Shown: in pieces, positions 24,762 to 33,291 of the stretch
Layout of the letters: every line of letters begins with the position of its first letter
Position numbering within the stretch: position 1 is the first letter of the stretch
Assembly: GCA_023954355.1 (NCBI GenBank)
Contig: JAMLID010000015.1
Location: forward strand, 1-64,000
DNA length: 64,000 bases
Direction: 5' to 3'
Source: Oligoflexia bacterium
GTDB lineage: Bacteria > Bdellovibrionota > UBA1018 > CAIPTA01
Made by a program: the position numbers and the translations under genes
Notes under the pieces: model-generated
Database searches by the model: none
Told to the model about the DNA's origin: nothing
What the model saw: the letters and a program-made list of their open reading frames with translations, nothing else

Positions 24762-26363
24762 ATGCACGCAAAGAGCATTTATTCAAAACATAGTTTGGGC
24801 TTAAAGCATAAGCTATGCATTCTATTTGTCTTTTTCGTGATATTTTATTCCTTCCCATCTTTTGCTGAATCTGGCGCTATGGACTATGCTTCTACTGAGG
24901 AAGCTCTTTGTACGATTCCTACTTATCTCAAACCATCATTTGCTAAATCAGATATTCAAAAAAGCATCTGTAAAGACACGACAGATTGTTCTGCAACATT
25001 GCTCGCCTACTGGGACGGGTACAATAAATACACAAAGTCAGCGACTCAGGCCTGCAAAATCACCAAGAAAAATTTTAATCTAAATTCTATCAAACACTTA
25101 GGATTAGGAAATGCCGTAAAATTATTTGGCAAATCTGGCAAAGATCTTGAGAGTTTATTAAAAATTCGAGAACAAGTGCAAAAAGATGCTAAAGAAAAAA
25201 TAGAACAAAATTTAGTCAATATAAGAAAATATAGCAAAGACAGTCCTAGTAATATTTCTGTTTCACAAAAATTTGAGCACGAAATTCGTGAAACTCTAAA
25301 AGGTGAACTAAAGCCAAATGAAGCAAAACAAAAATCAAATAAAATGATAAATTCAAAAGAGATGAGCACCATCTCAGGCACTAACAAAGATAAATTACAA
25401 AGAAATATTGTTGCTGCTATTTACGGATCAGAATTTATCAATAATTTACAATACGACTTAAGTGAAAATAAAAATGCCTCGAAAAAGCTTAATGACATGA
25501 CAAATACTATGAATGCAAGCCTTCCAGATGATGATGTAAAAGATGCTACTTACACTCCCCCCACCCCAATCATGGGTGACTCTGGACTAACACCTGCACT
25601 CTCGGGAGCCGCTATGTTTGCATTGCAAAAATTGGGATTGGGAGATTCTTCTAATAGTGATATTAGCGGCACAGAAACTATTAGTAAAACACCAGAAGAA
25701 CCGAATTCACAGTTTGCAAAAGGAAATGATCTAAAGCAAAACTCCAATCAAAAGAATGAAGTCCACTTTCAAATAGAAGAATCTACAAATATTGACAAAA
25801 CAACTGAAAAAGAAAAAATTAAAGAAAGTGGAATCACAAATCGCGAAAGAGCCCCTACACTCGATGCAATCGACCAAATGGCTGCTGTCATGAAAGAAAT
25901 CGACAGCGATGGCGAAATCAAAATAAATAACGAGATAGAAAATAATACTTTTTTAGCAGCTAATAATGTAAGCAAATCCAATAGCGAAGAAAATCATAAA
26001 CAAAATCCTTCATTTAATATCGATAGTCAGTTTGATCCATTTTCAACAGCCTTTAATGGCTCAATTCGTAGCGATGACCCCTTTGCAACAGATAGTAGAA
26101 CGCCTGCTCAAGATGAAAATGAAGAATTTATAGAGCCCGACTGGGAAAGTAGTGAATACTCTAGCATACCAAAAAATGATAATGAACAAGCCCAAGCCTT
26201 TTACGATGCCTACACGAGAGAGCATTTAGAGAATCCTCAATTTTTAGAAATGCAAAGCAATATGGTAAATAGTCAGTCTGTAGATGAAGCTTTAAAAGAT
26301 ATTAATATATTTGCTAGAATACACGAGTGTTATCGAAGAACAACCAGAAGACAAAGCTTATAA
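24762..26363 (+). CDS. Large exported low-complexity protein, unknown
   Basis: 533 residues. A long N-terminus with a hydrophobic segment at about 16-35 (CILFVFFVIFYSFPSFAES) fits a signal peptide. The next 120 residues hold five cysteines (EALCTIP, KSICKDTTDCSATL, TQACKI). The rest is Ser/Asn/Glu/Lys-rich and probably disordered, ending in a short helical segment with HECYRRTTRR. No domain is recognised. Its amino-acid bias and lack of conservation motifs suggest a fast-evolving secreted or surface protein. No ribosome site is evident; the start is the first ATG. Confidence 0.6.
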   Translation: MHAKSIYSKHSLGLKHKLCILFVFFVIFYSFPSFAESGAMDYASTEEALCTIPTYLKPSFAKSDIQKSICKDTTDCSATLLAYWDGYNKYTKSATQACKITKKNFNLNSIKHLGLGNAVKLFGKSGKDLESLLKIREQVQKDAKEKIEQNLVNIRKYSKDSPSNISVSQKFEHEIRETLKGELKPNEAKQKSNKMINSKEMSTISGTNKDKLQRNIVAAIYGSEFINNLQYDLSENKNASKKLNDMTNTMNASLPDDDVKDATYTPPTPIMGDSGLTPALSGAAMFALQKLGLGDSSNSDISGTETISKTPEEPNSQFAKGNDLKQNSNQKNEVHFQIEESTNIDKTTEKEKIKESGITNRERAPTLDAIDQMAAVMKEIDSDGEIKINNEIENNTFLAANNVSKSNSEENHKQNPSFNIDSQFDPFSTAFNGSIRSDDPFATDSRTPAQDENEEFIEPDWESSEYSSIPKNDNEQAQAFYDAYTREHLENPQFLEMQSNMVNSQSVDEALKDINIFARIHECYRRTTRRQSL

Positions 26364-26368
26364 AATAA

Positions 26369-26386
26369 GGGCGAACGATTTCGCCC
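26369..26386. terminator. Hairpin between convergent genes
   Basis: GGGCGAA 26369-26375 pairs with TTCGCCC 26380-26386 around a CGAT loop, in the 51-bp gap between convergent genes. There is no real T run on either side, so a terminator role is likely from position but unproven. Confidence 0.5.
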
Positions 26387-26414
26387 GCCCTTAGACACTT
26401 TAATTAAAATAGAG

Positions 26415-26885
26415 TTACTTGCTTTCACCTAATAGCTTTTTCAATAACCCCTTATTCTCTCCCACTCTAAGTTCTTTAGGTTTTTTTGCCTCTACTTTTG
26501 GTATTACTATAGTTAAAAGCCCATCCTCAAGACTGCTTTCTACTTTTTCGAGATCTGTTTCTTTTGGTAGAGTAAATGAGCGTAAAAACTTTCCATGGCT
26601 TCGTTCGCTATAAAAATTATTTGCCTCTTTTTGTTCTGCATTTTTCTCACCAGAAACCGTCATCACTCCATCAAAAAACTCAATCTTTATTTGATCTTTT
26701 GGCATTCCCGGAATTTCCATATTTATTAAATACTTGTCTTCAAGCTCATAATAATCAATTTTAGGCGACCAGTAAGTAGACTCAGTACTTCTTGTTTGGC
26801 CTCCATAAAATAAATGATCAAACTCTCTCTGAAAATCATTCCAAGGATTCAAAGATCTCGTTCTATATAAGTTAATAGATTTCAT
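26415..26885 (-). CDS. Small heat-shock protein, Hsp20 family
   Basis: About 156 residues from the ATG at 26885, which has an AGGAGG site; an upstream ATG at 26909 has none. Starts RTRSLNPWNDFQREFDHLF, then an alpha-crystallin domain with YLINMEIPGM, the FDGVMTVSGEK turn and the closing strand motif GLLTIVIPK. ATP-independent holdase that binds unfolding proteins. Cytoplasmic. It stands alone, with its own promoter-like sequence and an unusual tandem repeat upstream. Confidence 0.95.
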   Translation of the reverse strand: MKSINLYRTRSLNPWNDFQREFDHLFYGGQTRSTESTYWSPKIDYYELEDKYLINMEIPGMPKDQIKIEFFDGVMTVSGEKNAEQKEANNFYSERSHGKFLRSFTLPKETDLEKVESSLEDGLLTIVIPKVEAKKPKELRVGENKGLLKKLLGESK

Positions 26886-26918
26886 ACGATACCTCCTAAA
26901 ATTATCCATTATATTTAA

Positions 26919-26946
26919 ACAATAGTTCTGATTAATATATTGTCAA
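26919..26946 (-). promoter_or_regulatory. Probable promoter of the Hsp20 gene
   Basis: On the minus strand, TTGACA (26946-26941), a 16-bp spacer and TATTGT (26924-26919). A tandem 10-bp repeat AGCGAACACG lies further upstream at 27031-27050 and could be a heat-shock operator; it is not a CIRCE element. Confidence 0.4.
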
Positions 26947-27121
26947 GTAACGACTTTTCTTCGTCTTAAACTAAAAATGGAATCTATCAAAAAATTGTCA
27001 AGAGACCTTTTTAAATTTATTCACCCCTTCAGCGAACACGAGCGAACACTTTTGCCACACAAATAATTGATGAATATTTTTTCGTAAATAATTCTATTGC
27101 TAACAATTTAGCGAGGTTTTT

Positions 27122-27972
27122 ATGAAATTCTTTATTTATTTGTTACTGCCGTTACTAAATACCTATTCTACTCAAGCTGCAAATATGGCATGGCAACAAC
27201 AATCAGTGGCGTGCTTTAAAACTGAGCAGGACTCTGTAGATGTATCTAACACACAGAAAAGCACCACTATAATCTGCGAAGTCTTTATTCAAAATAAAAC
27301 TACTTTATATAAAGTAACATTCCGAGACATTTATGCTGGGCCACATAAAGAACTTATTTTTATTTCAAAGGAAAATTCTTTTTACGGCCATTCATTGATC
27401 AAAAGAGAAGCCAAATTTAACACTCAATTAAATCTAGGCCTATTAACAGAACAAAAAATCTTATCGAATGAGGATATCTCTTATTTCAAAAAAACATTTC
27501 TCATCAAACATAAAACTTCTTTTATGGAAAACGTTATTACACAAGCAATGACGATCCAAAAGATATAAGCCCAGCTCTTTTTCATCAAGTTCTTGTTCAT
27601 TACCTAAGAGACCAGAAAAAGCCTGTTGTCTTTGACATTAAACCCTTAGAAGAAGTTTATAACCATGTAATTTCGGCTGCTACATTTACCATTCGCGAAG
27701 GAAGTCCTTTGAGAGTGACTGTAAAAGTTAAACTTCATTCTTATGATAGTAACCTTACAAATAGCACTGGAATCGCTCCTAGCGAAACACGTACTTATGA
27801 ATATTTACTGCCTGTAGAAGACAACTCAATTCAAGGCGAGGGAACATGGATAAGTACTAATCCCGATTTCATCTGGGTGCCTATTGCAACAAAAGATTGC
27901 AATAATGGCAGAGAAAATCCCCACATAAAAGATTCTTTGGTTAAGCAAATAATGGCTCTGCCAAGGGAGTAA
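27122..27972 (+). pseudogene. Frameshifted secreted gene, C-terminal half like transglutaminase elicitor family
   Basis: The first frame gives 148 residues with a signal peptide (STQA cleavage). A second frame is open from 27514 and continues to 27972 without a start or ribosome site of its own. Joining them near 27512-27530 (KHKTS into FFYGKRYY) gives one protein of about 280 residues. The second part, ISPALFHQVLVHYL, then VVFDIKPLEEVYNH, resembles the transglutaminase elicitor family (PF16683), in which a similar AFHLAL, VIDV and EVWNQP order occurs. The shift needs one base change near a CTTTT run; no classical slippery heptamer is in frame. The N-terminal part of that family (CHGWA region) is missing, so activity is doubtful even without the shift. 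Confidence 0.6.
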
Positions 27973-27993
27973 CAAACAAAAAAAGGAGAAAAA

Positions 27994-28191
27994 ATGAAAT
28001 ACTTAATTTTAACAGCAATACTTCTAGGATCTACTATAGGCTACGTAGAAGCTAAGTCAGAAAACAGTAAAATGGTACCTAATGTAAATTCTGATTTCGG
28101 CGGCGGAGACCCAGGTCAAGACCCAGGTCAAGATCCAGGTCAAGATCCAGGTCAAGATCCTGGACAAGATCCTGGACAAGATCCTGGATAA
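27994..28191 (+). CDS. Small secreted DPGQ-repeat peptide
   Basis: 65 residues with a clear signal peptide (hydrophobic 3-17, EAK) and an excellent ribosome site (AAAGGAG). After about 18 unique residues the rest is a perfect DPGQ tetrapeptide repeat of six full units plus DPG. The acidic, Pro/Gly-rich repeat should be extended and disordered. Such tails occur in surface stalks, wall-spanning linkers or ion-binding peptides; none is indicated specifically. It lies 21 bp after the frameshifted transglutaminase-like gene and may share its transcript. Confidence 0.7.
   Translation: MKYLILTAILLGSTIGYVEAKSENSKMVPNVNSDFGGGDPGQDPGQDPGQDPGQDPGQDPGQDPG
28108..28191 (+). repeat. 12-bp tandem repeat, seven units
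   Basis: Seven exact-length 12-bp units encode DPGQ. Third-position variants change in order along the array: two GACCCAGGTCAA, two GATCCAGGTCAA, two GATCCTGGACAA, then GATCCTGGATAA. The last unit differs from its neighbour by one base that turns the Gln codon CAA into the stop TAA. Confidence 0.98.
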
Positions 28192-28229
28192 AAGTGATAA
28201 CTATTTAATATTATTAAACATTTAAGCAC

Positions 28230-28272
28230 AAGACCCCTCAAGAATTGGACGATAAGACTCTTAGGGGGTCTT
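28230..28272 (+). promoter_or_regulatory. Hairpin covering the ribosome site of the next gene
   Basis: AAGACCCC 28230-28237 is perfectly complementary to GGGGTCTT 28265-28272, which holds the Shine-Dalgarno sequence directly before the ATG at 28273. It could repress translation of that gene or end the upstream transcript; no T run follows. Confidence 0.45.
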
Positions 28273-29115
28273 ATGCTTTTTAAGCAATCTATTCTTTCTG
28301 TTTGTCTTTTAGTAGCTGCCACTTCAACAGCACTTGCTATTGCCTATAGCTTTTATCATCTAGACTTCAACCAAGTGATCATTAGGGAAGCAACGAATCG
28401 TTCTTACGATCTTGAGCTATACGACCAAAAGACTAGAAAATCGCACGAAGTAAAACTAACGGGAAACGGTCAAGTCCCCATTGTTTTTCACTACAGAAAT
28501 TACGGAAAAAAAGTGCTGTGGTTTGAAAGCTCAGGAAACATCGATAGCACTAAAGATAGATCCGAAATACGAGTCATAGGGCAAAATGTTCCGTTTAATA
28601 AAGTTGTATACACTAGCTTTAAAATTTACTACCCATCATGGGCAGACAAAATCCCAGAAAGTGATTGGTCACTTATCTGGCAATGCCCACAAATCAAACA
28701 AGAATTTTCATATTCCGTATCTCCACCAATAAATATACAGCTAAGAAACGACAATCTTTATGTAAGAAGTATTCAAGACTATAAACTTAGCAAAAACTCT
28801 AGCTCACCATATAAAAATAACGAAGAAAGCCTAGGACCGATCACAAGAAATAAATGGACAAGAGTATTATTAAGATTTCGTCTTGGTGAAAATGGTGGCT
28901 ATAAAGTTTGGATAGACGGTCAAGTAAAAGCAGAAAAGAGCATCCCCATCGGTTATAAAGATGGATATAGTCCATTCTACCCTGGACAAAAAGTTCAAGA
29001 ATGCTCTGCACGTTTTGGTATTTACAAAAAAAGCCAGAAAAATACCCGTCATGCTATTTTATTTGATGATTTTAAAATTGGTGACTCTTATTTGCTTGTA
29101 AAGCCAGAGCGCTAA
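28273..29115 (+). CDS. Exported polysaccharide-lyase-like protein (PF14099-like)
   Basis: 280 residues with an N-terminal hydrophobic segment (about 6-26) that is a signal peptide or anchor. The body reads like the jelly-roll Polysacc_lyase family (heparin lyase I/PL20-like): RSEIRVIG early, a VYTSFKIYYPSW strand, WSLIWQCP, WTRVLLRFRLGENGGYKVWIDG and final RHAILFDDFKIG. Such enzymes cleave uronic-acid polysaccharides by beta-elimination, but many homologues are carbohydrate-binding only. Catalytic residues cannot be assigned here. Translation may be limited by the hairpin over its ribosome site. Confidence 0.65.
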   Translation: MLFKQSILSVCLLVAATSTALAIAYSFYHLDFNQVIIREATNRSYDLELYDQKTRKSHEVKLTGNGQVPIVFHYRNYGKKVLWFESSGNIDSTKDRSEIRVIGQNVPFNKVVYTSFKIYYPSWADKIPESDWSLIWQCPQIKQEFSYSVSPPINIQLRNDNLYVRSIQDYKLSKNSSSPYKNNEESLGPITRNKWTRVLLRFRLGENGGYKVWIDGQVKAEKSIPIGYKDGYSPFYPGQKVQECSARFGIYKKSQKNTRHAILFDDFKIGDSYLLVKPER

Positions 29116-29128
29116 TTTTTTAGCTAAA

Positions 29129-31066
29129 CTACTGAGCCAACTTAATATTATAGAGTCCTTCTAAGCCTCTTCTAATTTTGTAGTTTAATAAAAAAACTAA
29201 ACAGGATGGAGTAAAATAGCCTCCAAAAAAATCCTCTGATGCACTTTTTGACTTTAACGCTCTTTGAAGCATTGTTGAGTCTGCTATTGATATTACTTTC
29301 GGTGTATATCCTTTTTCTTTAGCTCGTCTAAGTCTTTCAAAAAATACATCCAAGCGCTTATCAATTAAATCTAGTTCTGTAATCCCAACCTCAATACGGC
29401 CATCTGTTTCATTACTTTCTTGATGACTACCGTGAGGCCTAGCGTTAACTCCTTCATGGTGTATAGTTCGACCAAAACTAATAGGCTCAGCTTTATTCGA
29501 TTCTCTACCCTCTGAAGCAAAAGCATCTAAATCAATATCTAGAATAAAGCCTTCTTGTTTAGATTTATCAGGTAAGAATTCTGAAAAATCGGGTAGTTCT
29601 CTGCTTTTTTCTTCATTAAAGTTTACTTGCCCAGAAAGACCCAAGCTTTCTTCTGCAAAGCGCCCCACTTTAAAATCAACTTTTCGAACAATTTCAACAT
29701 CACTATCACTAGGTGAAATGATTCTTAAATACGAAGCAGCATAATCAGCTTTGGTATATTCTCCTAATTCGCCGTCCTTTGCGCCCCATCGTATATCGCC
29801 CTTACTCGCATACAAATAAGAGTTATAGGGGGCTATTTTTCCATTTGATAGTCTCTTTGTCGTTTCTCTTTTTTGTTTATTCCATACTGGTAAGATAAGT
29901 GTAACATCTTCGCTTACCCCACTGGCAACGGCCGCAGTAAGTGGTTGAGCTATTTTATGTGCATTTCTCTCGGCAGCCTCAATAATAGTTGATTGTATTT
30001 CAGAAAAACTTGCTCTAGAGAAAAAATCATATACTTTGTCTTTCTCTTCTTTTTTCCTCTTACTCTTATCGTTTTTTGGAAGATGAGCCTCTGAAACTAC
30101 AGACAAAATTTCATCGCGTTTACCCTTTTGAGCAAGTTCTAATAATTTTCCATATTGTGAGAGTGGTATTGTTCTTAGGCCAGATTGTTCTGAGTAGACG
30201 TGAACATGCTCTACATCCGTATGCGTATCAACATGAATGATAGGCAATCCATTTGCTGGAATACTCCCCTTAGCTTTTTCCTGCATCCAAAACTTATAAG
30301 AAGTATTGTGTGGATTCACATTATAAAGAGGAATTTTCGCTCCACTTTTTGCTACTGTTTCTGTATTTATTTTATCGTAAAACGACGACCATAACGAATA
30401 TGTCTTCATTAAAACTTTACAATCATCCTCTGTAAGAGATTTTTTATCTTTTTTTATTTTGTCAGTAAAATTGCGATATACAGAGGCAAAAAAATCATTT
30501 GCTAAACTTTCGATTTTTTGAAAACTCGAATCATCCCCTCCCTCTATGCAAGAACTAATTAAACCAATTTTTTCTAAAAATTGCTTATGCTCTGGAAGCT
30601 TAAGTTCAGAAATTTGTTCAGAAACTTCTTTTTGAAAGATACAAAGTCGTCTCTGCTTCATATATTCGTATTCAATATTAAACTTTTTCTCTCCCTCATC
30701 GATAGCCTTTTGAATGTCTTCTTTTTGTTGATTACTTAATTTTTCAGACTGAAGGTTTATTTTTAATAATTGAATATTCAGTTTCAATCTTTCAAATCGA
30801 TCTTTTGAATCATACTCTACTTTCACATTGGAATGAGAGCTACTTGGCCTACCTGGGAGATTCTCAAATATTGCATCTTTAAATTCTGAACAGTCTCTAA
30901 ATGTATTCACTTTAAAGCTATGAACTGCGTTCATAGGCAATACATAATCTAGATCATAATATGTTTGCTCTGCGTATAAAGACGGGTCATCTGTCAATTT
31001 GATTTGCTCTGATGCAAAACCGGTAGAAAGTGAAAAAAAGAGAAAAAATGCGATAGTATTTTTCAT
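29129..31066 (-). CDS. Exported UPF0489-type protein (arginase/deacetylase-like fold)
   Basis: 645 residues with a signal peptide (hydrophobic 4-17, FAS). After a helical N-terminal region of about 250 residues comes LPIIHVDTHTDVEHVHVYS, with a D-x-H-x-D metal-binding pattern, and later GFILDIDLDAFAS, which together match UPF0489 (PF12640), a family predicted to share the arginase metal site. Most UPF0489 proteins are about 300 residues and cytoplasmic; this one is exported and twice as long. Its likely reaction is hydrolysis of a C-N bond, unproven. A GGGGAC site precedes the ATG. It meets the lyase-like gene tail to tail. Confidence 0.7.
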   Translation of the reverse strand: MKNTIAFFLFFSLSTGFASEQIKLTDDPSLYAEQTYYDLDYVLPMNAVHSFKVNTFRDCSEFKDAIFENLPGRPSSSHSNVKVEYDSKDRFERLKLNIQLLKINLQSEKLSNQQKEDIQKAIDEGEKKFNIEYEYMKQRRLCIFQKEVSEQISELKLPEHKQFLEKIGLISSCIEGGDDSSFQKIESLANDFFASVYRNFTDKIKKDKKSLTEDDCKVLMKTYSLWSSFYDKINTETVAKSGAKIPLYNVNPHNTSYKFWMQEKAKGSIPANGLPIIHVDTHTDVEHVHVYSEQSGLRTIPLSQYGKLLELAQKGKRDEILSVVSEAHLPKNDKSKRKKEEKDKVYDFFSRASFSEIQSTIIEAAERNAHKIAQPLTAAVASGVSEDVTLILPVWNKQKRETTKRLSNGKIAPYNSYLYASKGDIRWGAKDGELGEYTKADYAASYLRIISPSDSDVEIVRKVDFKVGRFAEESLGLSGQVNFNEEKSRELPDFSEFLPDKSKQEGFILDIDLDAFASEGRESNKAEPISFGRTIHHEGVNARPHGSHQESNETDGRIEVGITELDLIDKRLDVFFERLRRAKEKGYTPKVISIADSTMLQRALKSKSASEDFFGGYFTPSCLVFLLNYKIRRGLEGLYNIKLAQ

Positions 31067-31125
31067 ATCCAGAGTCCCCTCAGCCCTAACTATTTTACTA
31101 TCGCGTCTTATTTTTTGTACATTAT

Positions 31126-31818
31126 TTAATGAGACAAATCTCCTAGCTCTAAATAAACCTCTCTTTCTACCCTAATTCTCGTCATTTCAATGCCGCCTGC
31201 AACATATGCCTGAAATAAGCCAGATGTGATTGGTCGATTTTTAGCCCCAACTAACTCTAAGGTTAAAAAAAGAAAGTCCTCTTTTTTATCTCCACCTATA
31301 TTTTTAACCTCTAAAACCTGGTCAAAACTAGGTTTTTGCATAATCTTATGAATCAAAAACTCTTCCATGCCATATTTTAAATAGTAATAGCTACTACCAT
31401 CTTGAAACTGTTTTTCTTCTAATTTTTGAAATAATAATACGTCTTCAATTTCTACCAAAAACTCCGAGATTTTTTCTCCACCTCTCTCGAAATGACCTCT
31501 ATATAAGCTTGCAGAAAAACTTTTTTTCCAATTTATTTGATCTGGCAAAATAAAGATTTCATTTGGAACAAGTGTAAAAATCTCGTTAGAATTTTTTCTT
31601 TTTTCTAAAAGGTAGGCTGCATGACTTTTTTTATCAATTTTAACCCTTACTATCGCTTGATAATCATGGGGACTGTGAAACATGGGTAAATGTGATAAAA
31701 AAATTTCCTTTTCTCCAAATACCAACATTCCATGTACGGCTACTGGATCGTGCTTAATCGTTGCTGCAAAAGCACTTTGCCAAAAACAAAGTGCTGATAA
31801 GTAAATAATTCTAATCAT
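31126..31818 (-). CDS. Secreted protein, unknown
   Basis: 230 residues with a signal peptide (hydrophobic 3-18, AFA) and a GGAGATATT ribosome site. The mature part is strand-rich (VHGMLVFGEKEIFLSHLPMF, then HDYQAIVRVKI) and contains no cysteines. The early phrase resembles a recurring Bdellovibrio secreted family of unknown role, but I cannot name it. It follows the gene ending at 31827 by 8 bp on the same strand, so the two are co-transcribed. Confidence 0.65.
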   Translation of the reverse strand: MIRIIYLSALCFWQSAFAATIKHDPVAVHGMLVFGEKEIFLSHLPMFHSPHDYQAIVRVKIDKKSHAAYLLEKRKNSNEIFTLVPNEIFILPDQINWKKSFSASLYRGHFERGGEKISEFLVEIEDVLLFQKLEEKQFQDGSSYYYLKYGMEEFLIHKIMQKPSFDQVLEVKNIGGDKKEDFLFLTLELVGAKNRPITSGLFQAYVAGGIEMTRIRVEREVYLELGDLSH

Positions 31819-31826
31819 AATATCTC

Positions 31827-32264
31827 CTAGATCTCAGAACACATAAGATCATGCTCTGACTTAGTTCCATCGGAATTTTGATAGATCAACTTAGATCTAG
31901 TAAAGCCGCCTCCACATACATTGCCAAAATCTGCATAAACAAAACTAAGCTTGCTACCACCTTTCAGCTCTGCACTTTTATGAATCTGCACGCCGCATCT
32001 TGTACTAAAATTGAGAAGACTAAAATTAACCTTTTCTTGAGCCAAATACCTAGGCCCATTTAGCGTTACAATCGCAGGCACCTTCATCTCAAACAAACTA
32101 TCATTTGCTAGATTGTGTAACTTTAGCCAATTGATATGAACCGAACTAATGGGAACATACTTTTCTGGCTTTTCAAGCAAACAAACAGTTTCAGCCGAGT
32201 ACCCAAGCACTGGAAGCAATAGCAAACCATAAACCATCATTTTTAATTTTAAACTCTTACTCAT
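31827..32264 (-). CDS. Secreted protein with four cysteines, unknown
   Basis: About 145 residues from the ATG at 32264, six bases after GGAG; the ATG at 32270 directly abuts that site and is rejected. A signal peptide (hydrophobic 8-20, YSA) is followed by a beta-rich domain with cysteines at ETVCLLE, TRCGVQ, NVCGGG and LMCSEI, probably two disulfides. No family recognised. First gene of a two-gene operon of exported proteins, divergent from a LysR gene 97 bp away, which may regulate it. Confidence 0.65.
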   Translation of the reverse strand: MSKSLKLKMMVYGLLLLPVLGYSAETVCLLEKPEKYVPISSVHINWLKLHNLANDSLFEMKVPAIVTLNGPRYLAQEKVNFSLLNFSTRCGVQIHKSAELKGGSKLSFVYADFGNVCGGGFTRSKLIYQNSDGTKSEHDLMCSEI

Positions 32265-32284
32265 AACCATCTCCTTTATTTGTG

Positions 32285-32313
32285 TTGACGCAGAAATAGC
32301 CCCTTCCTAAATA
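32285..32313 (+). promoter_or_regulatory. Probable promoter of the LysR gene
   Basis: TTGACG at 32285-32290, a 17-bp spacer and TAAATA at 32308-32313, about 50 bp before the ATG at 32362. The stretch after it is extremely AT-rich with ATTAAT-type dyads (32334-32361) that could hold an operator. Confidence 0.5.
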
Positions 32314-32361
32314 TAAGTAAAATTAATTGATTTAATTTTATTATTAATATAATTAATATAT

Positions 32362-33237
32362 ATGAGTCTTACTTCTATTAACTTAGATGCATTTTTAGCT
32401 GTGGTTCGAGCACAAAGCTTTTCAAAAGCTGCTAAAGCACAATACATCACCCAGTCAGCACTCTCACAAAGAGTTGCCAAACTAGAAGCTGAACTAGAAG
32501 GCAGTTTATTTATTCGAGATCGAAAAGGATTAATTCTGACAGATATGGGCAAAAGTTTACTCCAGTACTGTCAACAAAAAGAGGCTTTAGAAGAGAACTT
32601 CCGCATGCAAATTCATGAATCCACGAGCTCTCATGGCAATATACGAATTGGCGGATACTCAAGTATTAATCAATCAGTTATCATTCCTCTACTAGCGCAA
32701 TTAGCAAAGAAAAAACCCAATACAAAGATAGAACTACAATCACTAGAGCTTCACAGCTCAGCTAAAGCTTTACATTCTGCTCAGGTAGACTTTATATTTG
32801 TCAATGAACCCTTAAGAAAAGAAAATGTTTATGACCTTCTGATCGGTTACGAAAGCAATGTTATGATTGAACCGATTAAAAGTGTAGGCAATGAGCATAT
32901 CTACCTTGACCATGATAGTGAAGATCGAACTACTATAGATTTCTTAACTAAAAATTCTGCTCTAAATAAAAAAACTATAATCCAACGATCTTATTATGAC
33001 GAAATTTATTCAATTATTCGGGCTGTAGAACTTGGTTTAGGCCGAGCCGTAGTACCCTTGCACTTAATAGCTAAAAATAAAGAAATTAGAATTTTAAATC
33101 AATATAAAGAACTTAAAACTCCAGTCTACCTTTCTTACTATAAACAGCCCTACTATACAGACGCACAAAATGCATTTATTGAAAGTATTAAAACTGAATT
33201 CAGAAAACAGATCTCTACCTTATTGAGCCCTGCATAA
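32362..33237 (+). CDS. LysR-family transcription regulator
   Basis: 291 residues. The winged HTH spans about residues 4-63: FLAVVRAQSFSKAAKAQYIT, then QSALSQRVAKLEAELEGSLF, and FIRDRKGLILTDMG. A LysR substrate-binding domain follows (RIGGYSSINQSVIIPLL near its start, ELGLGRAVVPLHLI near its end). Length is normal. Divergent from two secreted-protein genes; the glycosyltransferase gene downstream is 54 bp away. LysR proteins usually control a divergent neighbour, so the secreted pair is the best candidate target. The effector is unknown. Confidence 0.93.
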   Translation: MSLTSINLDAFLAVVRAQSFSKAAKAQYITQSALSQRVAKLEAELEGSLFIRDRKGLILTDMGKSLLQYCQQKEALEENFRMQIHESTSSHGNIRIGGYSSINQSVIIPLLAQLAKKKPNTKIELQSLELHSSAKALHSAQVDFIFVNEPLRKENVYDLLIGYESNVMIEPIKSVGNEHIYLDHDSEDRTTIDFLTKNSALNKKTIIQRSYYDEIYSIIRAVELGLGRAVVPLHLIAKNKEIRILNQYKELKTPVYLSYYKQPYYTDAQNAFIESIKTEFRKQISTLLSPA

Positions 33238-33291
33238 ATACAGCGTAATTGCTTGCAAAAAAAGACACTTACGATAATCTCTTCAACAATC

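Noticed and set aside
25046-25387. 113-residue frame antisense to the large secreted protein
   Set aside because: Shadow of a Lys/Glu-rich coding strand, which reads as Phe/Leu/Ser-rich on the other strand.
28108-28191. CRISPR-like regular repeat
   Set aside because: Units are directly adjacent with no spacers, and they encode a periodic peptide in frame.
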